Assembly (NCBI RefSeq): GCF_018614875.1
Contig: NZ_JAGGNW010000031.1
Span: 62,001 to 126,000 of the forward strand
Length of the DNA stretch: 64,000 nt
Source of the DNA: Variovorax paradoxus
Lineage (GTDB): Bacteria > Pseudomonadota > Gammaproteobacteria > Burkholderiales > Burkholderiaceae_C
Direction of reading: 5' to 3'
Each line of letters starts with the position of its first letter. The stretch's first letter is position 1. The notes under the pieces are model-generated. The model worked only from the letters and a program-made list of their open reading frames with translations, did not search any database and was not told where the DNA came from. Made by a program: the position numbers and the translations under genes. Shown here piece after piece: positions 55,190 to 62,183 of this stretch.

Positions 55190-58100
55190 CAGTATTTCAT
55201 CCTTGCGTCTTTTTTCTCGCCACCCTTGTCTCTCAACCGTCGCTCATCGCCCTTCTCGTGCTTGTCTTTCGTACTCTGCCTCTTTCCCTTTGTATGCCCA
55301 CTCTCTTCCTCTTCTGCATTGTCGCGATCCGAGGGCTTCTTTTTGCCCTTAGCCATCTGCATGATGAGATCGCTTGCTGACGTAACGATTGCTTTGCAGC
55401 CGTTCATCACCATTCCGGGTAACCCTGCGTCTGAAAGCAGTGGCTTCGGGATGCTTGGCATCGGAATGAGTGGTCGATCTTCCCCAGGGGACTCGGGATC
55501 GACCCAGGGCGAAGGTCCGTACTCGCATGCCATCGCCGCCCCACCGGCAATGGGTCGGCATCCGTAGAGCCCCTTCGGGTCGCTGTAGCTCAACGGATTG
55601 CCACCGACATATCCGAAGCGATTCCACCCTCCATCAAGCCCTATAGGGTCGCCTTGCGTATAACGACCGACTCTCGGGTCGTAGGTTCGGAATCCGTTGT
55701 AGAACAACCCCGACTCCTCATCCGCATACTGCCCCGGATAGCGCAGGTTGAACTTCACCTCGGCTATGTTGGTCGTGCCCGGGCTCGGTGTCGTCTCCGT
55801 GTTGGCAAACCGGTTCTTCGCAATCGTCGGCTTGTCCTCCCCGAAGGCGCTGTAGCTCCACTGCCAGACGGCTTGGCCGCTGTCGTTGCTCAGGCGCCTC
55901 GGCGTGTTCAGGTGGTCGCTGTGCACCGCATAGGTGGCCCCGTTGATCATGGCTGCGATCGGCATCGGTCCGTTCGCCGTCGGCAGGTAGATGTAGCTGG
56001 CCTGCCCGGCGCTGTTCGCGCCGCCGCTGCCCGTCTCCGAGATCAGCGTGCCGTTGTCGTCGTAGACATAGGCATAGCCCAGCTGCTCGGCCTGGTTGGT
56101 TGTCGGATTCCACAATTTGGTGAAGAACGCGATCAGGCTCTGCATGAAGCCCGGATCGGCTTCATCGCCTTGGCCCGGCGGGTACAGCGGCTCAGTCTTG
56201 AACACGCGCTGGCCCAGCGCGTTGTGCGCGTAGCGCGTGGTCGGGCTCACATCGGTGGCGCCGGTGGTGGCCGCGGCCAGGCGGCCCTCGGCGTCGTAGG
56301 TATAGCTCCTGAGGCCATCGCTCACGAGGTCGCCGTTGGCGTTGTAGCCGTAGGTGACGCTGGTGCTGCTGGCGCCGTTGATGCTCTGGATGAAGCCGGT
56401 CAGCTGGTTGCTACTGGCGCCCACGCTGTAGGTACGGCTGGTGCTCTGGCCGTTGAGGTCTCTTGTGCTGCTGCTTCGGTTGCCGTTGGCGTCGTAGCCG
56501 AAGCCGGCGGTGCTGCCGGTGGCATTGAAGCCGGTGATGCGCCCCACGGCGTTGTAGCCGACGGTCCAAGTAATGTCGCTGGCGGCGATGGTGCTGTGCG
56601 TGGGATCGGCGTCGCCCGGTACGTAGAGGTTCTGCGTCAGGCTGGTGATGCGACCGGCCGCGTTGTAGACATAGCTGCTGAACTCGGTGGCGGTCATGCG
56701 GCCGGCGGTGTCGTAGCTGCGGCTGGCTGCAAGCGCTGGGCTGGCGAAGGCCCAGGTCCAGGCGGTGGGCTGGCCCAGCGGGTTCCAGGCGATGCCTGTG
56801 ACCAGCGGGGTACCGTTCCAGTTCAGCCCCGAGAGGCGGCCCGTGCTGTCGTACAGGTGCGCGAGGGTGGCGCCGCTCGGATAGCCGATGCTCGCGAGGG
56901 TCCCGTTCGGGTTGTAGCTGTAGCTGACCTGCTGGACGCTGCCATTGGCCAGGGTCTGCTTCTTCAGGGTCACACGACCGAAGCCGTCGCGGGTGTACTC
57001 GGTGGTGCCGCTGCGGTCGACGATCTCCGAGAGGTAGCCTCGGCTGTTGGCCGTGAGGTCGTAGCGCAGGGTGGTGGTCTTGCCGTCGGCGAAGACCAGA
57101 CTGGTGGGGCGGCTCAGGGCATCGCGGGTGATGGTGGTGGCCTGGCCGAGAGCGTCGGTGATCTGGCTCGGAAGGCCCAGGGCGTCGTACTGGGTGCTGG
57201 TGCCGCCGGTGTCGGCACTGGTCTCGGCGGCGGCGTTCCCCTGGGCATCGCGCGCGTAGGTGGTGGCCACGCCCTTGAAGTCCTTGGCTTCGGTGACGGC
57301 ATCGAGGGCGTTGTACTTGAGGGTGGCGGTGGCGTTGGCCGCATCGGTCACGGCCTTGACGCGGCGCAGCCCGTCCAGGCCGTACTGGGTGCTCTGGTTC
57401 AGGCCGTTGGTCTGGGTGATCAGTTCGCCGTTGGCGTCATAGCCGAAGGAGCTGGTCTGGTTGGGGCCTTCGGTCTGGGCGGACAGCCGGTTGATGGCGT
57501 TGATGGTGCGCGCGGCGTTCCAGGCGACGCTGCCGGCGCTGTCCTTGATCTGCTCGGCAGTGCGGTTGCCCATGCCGTCCAGGGTGTAGCTACCAGACTC
57601 GCCGCGGTTGTTGCTCCAGCCGGTCAGGCGGTGGGCGGCGTCGTAGCTGTAGGTGAGGACCAGGCCGGTGGGCAAGGACACCGTCTCGACCGTGCCGTAG
57701 GGCTTGTAGGTCAGGACCGTGGTCTGGCCGCCGACGGTCTGGGTCAAGAGGCGGTCGCGCGGGTCGTAGGTGTAGGTGGTGACGAGGCCGTTGGGGGCGG
57801 TCGAACTCGCGACGCGGTTGGCGTTGTCGTAGGTGTAGCTGGTGACATGGCCCAGGGCGTTGATCGAAGTCAGGACGTTGCCCCGGAGGTCGTAGGTGTA
57901 GCTGGTGACGGCGCCATTGGGGTCGGTGGCGGTGGCTACCAGCTGCTGGGTGTTGTAGGTCCACTGCCAGAGCTGGGCCTGGTTGGTGGCGGTGTCGGTG
58001 ACGGTCTTGGTCAGTGTGTTGCCCAAGGCGTCGTAGGCGTAGGCGGTGGTGCGGCCAGCTTCGGTCACCAATGCGGGCAGCGAGAAGGTCGGGTGCCATT

Positions 58101-59754
58101 GGGTGGTCACCGTGCGGGCATCAGGAGTGCCGGAGGCGTGGACCACGGTGGTGGGCAGGCGGCGGGCCACGTCCCAGGTCGTTGTGGTGACCACGCCCTT
58201 GAAATCGGTCTCCGAAGTGATCAGGCCGTTGGCATCCTGTACGCGGCTGGCGGCATCGCTCTTACCTTCGCCCGAGGGCAGCGAGCCGCCAGTGACGGCG
58301 AGCTTGCCCAGCGTGGTGCCATAGCTGTAGCTGCGGGTCGTGCCCAACGGATCGACCACCGTGGCGGAGCTTAAAGACGGGTAGCTGACTTGATAGCTGT
58401 CCACGGAGCCCGCGAGCTGAGTGCTGATCGCGCGGCCCGTGGTGTCGTAGGCGAACGTGCCCCAGCGGACACCGGCTTCATCGAAGATGCCGGTCAGTGC
58501 CTGGGGGAACGAAGCGTTCTCGTAGACGAAGCTGCGGGCCTTGCCGTCGGGGTACAGGACCGAGACCAAGCGGCCGGAACCGTCGTAGGCGTAGGAAATG
58601 ACGCGCGCATCCGGCGTCGTGACGGTGGTCAGTTGGCCTGCGCCGTTGTATGCAAACGCCAAGGTACGGCCGAAGCTGTTCGTGACGGAGGCCAGTTGGC
58701 CAGCGCTGTTGTAGGTGTACGCAGCGACCCAGCCGTTGCGATCCGCTTCGGTCTGCAGTTTGCCGGAGCCGTCGAAGGTCAGTGTGGTGTCGTCATCGGC
58801 GCGGTGGTAGGTCCAGGCGCCAGAGGAGAGTTGTGTCAGCGTATCTGTGCCGTTACCGGTGCTCCAGGTGGTACCGCTGGCAGCCTTGCCAAAAGTCCGC
58901 ACATAGCCTTCGCCGGCGGTAATGGCCGCGATCGAGGGAGCCGTGCTGGGCGTGGCGACGAGCCTAGTGCCGAAGTTGTGCGACCAGACTTGACCAAGTG
59001 GATTGCCAACCCGGGTCGAATCGCCCGCCCAACTGCTGCGGTAGCTGCGGGTGAAAGACAAGGCACCGGGGCCCGAATCTGACCAGTCGGTTTCGCTGCG
59101 GTATTTCTCTGCGGTCGCTGGCGAGATGGGATAGGGTGTGCTTTCACCGTCACGCGGACGCTGGCACATAGGTGGCTGCTCGGGGCGAAGGCAGTAGGAA
59201 CTGGTTGAGTCTTCCTGGAAGTTCCGACTGCACAGGCAGTTTCCGCTACCCGTCAGCGTACTGTCGGCGGGGCATATCTTGTCATAGGCAGTACGCAAAC
59301 TGCCTGCCCCCCCTGATGTGGTTCCATCCTTCCAGACGTAATGGAACGGGCAGTACGAATTGCCAACAGAACCTGCTGGAGGGCCGGAACTGGTAACAGT
59401 TGCAGGGTATGAGCTGTAGAACTGTTGATAGAGCGCGAGGGCATCTGCGCATGCCTCCTCCCTGGTATAGCGAAATGCGTCATTCGGGTAGTAACCGGTG
59501 GGGGAGGTTCCCGCCCACTTGGGAACAGCTGTCGACCAAATCGTTGCGCCGGCAGCATGAGCAACACATAAGAGTAGCAGTGCGATACACAAATGGAAGA
59601 GAGATGCGAGACCAGTCTTGGAAGGTGGGCGAGCGGGGTGATTGCTCGAGTCCTCGCAGGTCCTTTTTGAGCATCGAACCGAACAGTTAGCTACCCACTC
59701 CCACAGCGTAGTGAACAGAATTAGACCTTCACAGGCCTTTCTCGCCTCGCTCAT
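55189..59754 (-). CDS. RHS-repeat polymorphic toxin with Sec signal
   Basis: A 1521-residue RHS protein. ATG 59754 has an AGGGAG RBS six bases upstream; an in-frame ATG at 59769 is weaker. A hydrophobic signal-like stretch (ASLFHLCIALLLLCVAHAAG, about 50-70) implies Sec export, and no PAAR or VgrG part exists. Then come a DUF6531-like region (SFTRSYRSSWAGDS), about twenty YD/RHS repeats, the core-associated block GLFYNGFRTYDPRVGRY and the boundary motif SDPKGL. The variable tail of about 120 residues ends highly charged (KGKRQSTKDKHEKGDERR) and is the presumed toxin; I do not recognise it. It is followed by a candidate immunity gene. Confidence 0.85.
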   Translation of the reverse strand: MSEARKACEGLILFTTLWEWVANCSVRCSKRTCEDSSNHPARPPSKTGLASLFHLCIALLLLCVAHAAGATIWSTAVPKWAGTSPTGYYPNDAFRYTREEACADALALYQQFYSSYPATVTSSGPPAGSVGNSYCPFHYVWKDGTTSGGAGSLRTAYDKICPADSTLTGSGNCLCSRNFQEDSTSSYCLRPEQPPMCQRPRDGESTPYPISPATAEKYRSETDWSDSGPGALSFTRSYRSSWAGDSTRVGNPLGQVWSHNFGTRLVATPSTAPSIAAITAGEGYVRTFGKAASGTTWSTGNGTDTLTQLSSGAWTYHRADDDTTLTFDGSGKLQTEADRNGWVAAYTYNSAGQLASVTNSFGRTLAFAYNGAGQLTTVTTPDARVISYAYDGSGRLVSVLYPDGKARSFVYENASFPQALTGIFDEAGVRWGTFAYDTTGRAISTQLAGSVDSYQVSYPSLSSATVVDPLGTTRSYSYGTTLGKLAVTGGSLPSGEGKSDAASRVQDANGLITSETDFKGVVTTTTWDVARRLPTTVVHASGTPDARTVTTQWHPTFSLPALVTEAGRTTAYAYDALGNTLTKTVTDTATNQAQLWQWTYNTQQLVATATDPNGAVTSYTYDLRGNVLTSINALGHVTSYTYDNANRVASSTAPNGLVTTYTYDPRDRLLTQTVGGQTTVLTYKPYGTVETVSLPTGLVLTYSYDAAHRLTGWSNNRGESGSYTLDGMGNRTAEQIKDSAGSVAWNAARTINAINRLSAQTEGPNQTSSFGYDANGELITQTNGLNQSTQYGLDGLRRVKAVTDAANATATLKYNALDAVTEAKDFKGVATTYARDAQGNAAAETSADTGGTSTQYDALGLPSQITDALGQATTITRDALSRPTSLVFADGKTTTLRYDLTANSRGYLSEIVDRSGTTEYTRDGFGRVTLKKQTLANGSVQQVSYSYNPNGTLASIGYPSGATLAHLYDSTGRLSGLNWNGTPLVTGIAWNPLGQPTAWTWAFASPALAASRSYDTAGRMTATEFSSYVYNAAGRITSLTQNLYVPGDADPTHSTIAASDITWTVGYNAVGRITGFNATGSTAGFGYDANGNRSSSTRDLNGQSTSRTYSVGASSNQLTGFIQSINGASSTSVTYGYNANGDLVSDGLRSYTYDAEGRLAAATTGATDVSPTTRYAHNALGQRVFKTEPLYPPGQGDEADPGFMQSLIAFFTKLWNPTTNQAEQLGYAYVYDDNGTLISETGSGGANSAGQASYIYLPTANGPMPIAAMINGATYAVHSDHLNTPRRLSNDSGQAVWQWSYSAFGEDKPTIAKNRFANTETTPSPGTTNIAEVKFNLRYPGQYADEESGLFYNGFRTYDPRVGRYTQGDPIGLDGGWNRFGYVGGNPLSYSDPKGLYGCRPIAGGAAMACEYGPSPWVDPESPGEDRPLIPMPSIPKPLLSDAGLPGMVMNGCKAIVTSASDLIMQMAKGKKKPSDRDNAEEEESGHTKGKRQSTKDKHEKGDERRLRDKGGEKKDARMKY

Positions 59755-60025
59755 CGCACTCTCCCTCATGTCTTTCCGTTTGCGTGTCTGAACATCCACG
59801 CCCACTCTTTGCGGCCAGAGTGATTATTTTTTGACCGGCCGACCCCCTCGGTGACGCGCACCGTGACGTGGCACTTTGTACAACTTGTTTCAGATTAGTC
59901 GAAAGACAGCAGTCCGCCAACGACAGTTCAACTGGATCGCACTTCCAAGCCCAAAATGAATATGAAAGTTCGCCAGCGTTGTTGTCGCGGCACGACTGGC
60001 CGGCCGGCCTTCGCTATACGACTGA

Positions 60026-60601
60026 CTAATGGGGCCGGGGGCTGGGGGTGTCGTCAGGCATTCCAAGCAACAATCGATCGTTCTTCACGGTGCCCAGCAG
60101 AAGCTGCACTTCGTTGTCTCGCCCTTCAACAACGAGTCGACCTCGCTCAAGTAGCTCTCGACCTCGAGCAGCCATGCCCGCGAGGACTGCGGATCGATCC
60201 GCGACACGCTGGCAGGCAACGGGGTCGCCTGCGGCTTGCTCCCGATCACGGGCGGCGAAGGCGGCGTATTGCTTGCGCACCCGCTCAGCATCGCCAGCAG
60301 CAGCGCGGCGGCGGCCATCGAGCACGGCCATTTTCTTTTCGTAGGCATTGACGTTCTCCTGTTGAGCTTTGGCATGGGCGGCCTGCATCGCGAGCACACG
60401 CTGCAGGTCCTCGAGTGCGGCAAGCGCGCGGCGGGTGTTCTCGGCTTGGCGGTCGAGCTTTTGGTCGGAGACGGCTTTCTGTGCCCTGGACACGTCGGCC
60501 TTCGCCTTCAGCACCTGTGTGCGCTCGATGCCTGCCACGGCGAGCGCAAGCGCCAGCAACAGCGCCCAGAGCCACGAAGGCACGATGTCGAGGAACTTCA
60601 T
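60026..60601 (-). CDS. Rz: Phage inner-membrane spanin (Rz-like)
   Basis: A 191-residue Rz-type protein: an N-terminal anchor (WLWALLLALALAVAGI, about 10-27) and a long coiled coil (VLKAKADVSRAQKAVSDQKL onward to about 120). It would span the periplasm with Rz1 to fuse the membranes at lysis. ATG 60601 overlaps the endolysin stop as ATGA. A second lipoprotein frame is nested within it. The coiled coil and position after endolysin are the evidence; the family name (DUF2514-like) is tentative. Confidence 0.8.
   Translation of the reverse strand: MKFLDIVPSWLWALLLALALAVAGIERTQVLKAKADVSRAQKAVSDQKLDRQAENTRRALAALEDLQRVLAMQAAHAKAQQENVNAYEKKMAVLDGRRRAAAGDAERVRKQYAAFAARDREQAAGDPVACQRVADRSAVLAGMAARGRELLERGRLVVEGRDNEVQLLLGTVKNDRLLLGMPDDTPSPRPH
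60085..60348 (-). CDS. Rz1: Nested Rz1-like spanin lipoprotein
   Basis: An 87-residue ORF lying wholly inside the Rz gene in another frame. ATG 60348 has a strong RBS (AGGAG, seven bases upstream). The signal MPTKRKWPCSMAAAALLLAM leads to a lipobox (LSGC). The mature part begins proline-rich (ASNTPPSPPVIGSKP), as in Rz1. This nested arrangement is the lambda-type spanin organisation. The remaining tail (SSRAWLLEVESYLSEVDSLL) is longer than in many Rz1 proteins. Confidence 0.82.
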   Translation of the reverse strand: MPTKRKWPCSMAAAALLLAMLSGCASNTPPSPPVIGSKPQATPLPASVSRIDPQSSRAWLLEVESYLSEVDSLLKGETTKCSFCWAP

Positions 60602-61182
60602 TGGCTCAGCTCCCTGTACGCACGCGCGGTGATCGCCTCGCGCTCCGCAAGCTTCAGGCGCGCCGGGCCGTTCACGCGACCGGTCACGTCGTAGACATCG
60701 CCCCGCTCGGCCGCCGGCAAACAGCCCTTGAACACCGCGAAAAACCAGCACGCCGACTGCGCCGCATATTGCGGCTGCAGCAGCAGTTCGGGATTGCGGC
60801 GGAAGTCAGCGCCGAGCGCATGGCCCGCGGCGATGTAGGCGTCTTCCCAGGTGAGCTGGATGAGGCCGCGCCCATGGAAGCCCTTGTAGCGAAGCATGCT
60901 CAGCCCTCGGGGGTTGCGCACGTACTCTTCAGCCCGGTAGCCGCCCTTGACGAACAGGCTCGGGAAGATCTCCCGCAGCCGTGCTGGCGTCGTGTAGTTG
61001 AGGTTTTCTTCGACCTTCTGCAGCGCATCGGATTCGACGGCGAGCTGCCCGAGGAAGACTGCCATCGCGTTGACAGAATGAATGCCGAAGCGGTTCATGC
61101 CGTCCGCCAGGTGCAGGGTGTAGCGCTCGGCGTCGGCGCGTGCAGCGCCGGTGCAGTCGATGAGGGTTTGCGTGTCGATCAT
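60598..61182 (-). CDS. GH19-type phage endolysin
   Basis: A 194-residue chitinase-19-like muramidase acting on peptidoglycan. The catalytic pattern AVESDALQKVEENLNYT holds Glu at about 50 and 59; GRGLIQLTWEDAY and 'NPELLLQPQYAAQSACWFF' are further family blocks. No signal peptide is seen, so a holin is expected. Its start (61182) and stop (60598) both overlap neighbours as ATGA, so the lysis genes are tightly coupled. Confidence 0.92.
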   Translation of the reverse strand: MIDTQTLIDCTGAARADAERYTLHLADGMNRFGIHSVNAMAVFLGQLAVESDALQKVEENLNYTTPARLREIFPSLFVKGGYRAEEYVRNPRGLSMLRYKGFHGRGLIQLTWEDAYIAAGHALGADFRRNPELLLQPQYAAQSACWFFAVFKGCLPAAERGDVYDVTGRVNGPARLKLAEREAITARAYRELSQ

Positions 61183-61571
61183 GGTTTCTTCATTTCCTTC
61201 GCCGCGGTCTTCGCGGCCTGGTTGGCGGTTTGTGCAGCGGTCTGCGCCGTGCTTGCGGCTTCGCCCGCGGTCTGCGCAGCGCTCGCCGCGGTGTCGGCCG
61301 CTCGGTTGACGCGGCCCGTCAGCGAAGAGAGACGGTCGCCGAAGGCCTCGCGCAGCCGGGCAATCTCCGCGAGGTGGTCCTCGCGCTGGCGCGTCATCTG
61401 CGCTTCGGCCGTGCGGGTGGCCCAGAAGTAGCCCGAGCCGAAGCCGCCGAGGAACAGGCTTCCGACGACGCCCACGGTTTCGAAGAACCGGCGCCACTGG
61501 CGTGGCGGGCGCACGCGCGGCAAGACTTCGAGCGCCGCGCGATCCGAATCGATGTGCGAATCACTGTGCAT
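61179..61571 (-). CDS. Membrane protein with Ala/Gln/Thr-rich helical repeats (holin candidate)
   Basis: A 130-residue phage protein. One membrane helix (VGVVGSLFLGGFGSGYFW, about 33-51) precedes a charged coiled coil and a low-complexity helix made of AAxTA units (AADTAASAAQTAGEAASTA..., about 91-125). Position just before the endolysin, with an ATGA overlap, suggests a holin-like or lysis-timing role. No family is certain. Confidence 0.6.
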   Translation of the reverse strand: MHSDSHIDSDRAALEVLPRVRPPRQWRRFFETVGVVGSLFLGGFGSGYFWATRTAEAQMTRQREDHLAEIARLREAFGDRLSSLTGRVNRAADTAASAAQTAGEAASTAQTAAQTANQAAKTAAKEMKKP

Positions 61572-61929
61572 GCAGTTGCTCCTTCAGTTGGCGGACCTGA
61601 TCGCGCAAAGAACTCAGCTCGGCCGTCTGCGCGGCAAGCGTGTCGTTCATGGCCTTGATCTGCCCCTTCATCTCCCACAGCTCTTTCAATGCTTCGTTGC
61701 GCTCGGCCGCGAACTTGTCGGCCCGCTCTTCGGCCTTCACGCGCGCCGCGCGCTCGCCTTCGAGCAGTTCCTTCCACGTCCCAAGGGCCGCAATCTGGCC
61801 CTCGCTGTCGGCTCGCTCCTTGGCATCGGTCGGCTGCTGCTTGCGCCACACCTGATAGCCGCCGGCGGCCGAGAGAATGAGGAATGCAAGCTGTGCAATC
61901 GGATTGCCGGCGATGTCGCCCATGTCCAT
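61561..61929 (-). CDS. Small phage membrane/coiled-coil protein
   Basis: A 122-residue protein with one N-terminal membrane helix (IAQLAFLILSAAGGYQVW, about 11-28) and a continuous coiled coil to the end (LLEGERAARVKAEERADK, LSSLRDQVRQLKEQL). Its stop region overlaps the next gene by 11 bases. With the following gene it may form a two-component holin/anchor set. No family named. Confidence 0.6.
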   Translation of the reverse strand: MDMGDIAGNPIAQLAFLILSAAGGYQVWRKQQPTDAKERADSEGQIAALGTWKELLEGERAARVKAEERADKFAAERNEALKELWEMKGQIKAMNDTLAAQTAELSSLRDQVRQLKEQLHAQ

Positions 61930-61947
61930 GAATGGCCTCTTCTCTCT

Positions 61948-62181
61948 TCAGATTTGGAATTGCACGAGCGGCATGTCGGCGGGCGCGTCGCCTTCGATCA
62001 CGCCATCGCGGACGAACACCTCGGCACCGATGGCGCGGCCGCCGGCGCCGCGCGCCGTGAGCACGCCGCCGCCTGGAAGCACGAGCCGCGCGATGTCGCC
62101 ATCGACGGCCGTCACGGTCGCGATCTGTAGCGGCTTGGCCGGCAGCAGCTCAAGGAATGCGGTGTAGAGGTTGCGTGCCAT
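61948..62181 (-). CDS. Small phage protein, unassigned
   Basis: A 77-residue beta-rich protein (IATVTAVDGDIARLVLPGGGVLTARG) directly following the tail-protein gene, with ATG 62181 two bases before the tail stop codon ends. Placement and small size suggest a head-tail or tail accessory part, but there is no recognised family. Confidence 0.55.
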   Translation of the reverse strand: MARNLYTAFLELLPAKPLQIATVTAVDGDIARLVLPGGGVLTARGAGGRAIGAEVFVRDGVIEGDAPADMPLVQFQI

Positions 62182-62183
62182 GC

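Noticed and set aside
55654-58374. A 906-codon frame on the plus strand opposite the RHS gene
   Set aside because: The Val/Gly-rich repeats are the mirror of the RHS repeat DNA; no start context or domain.
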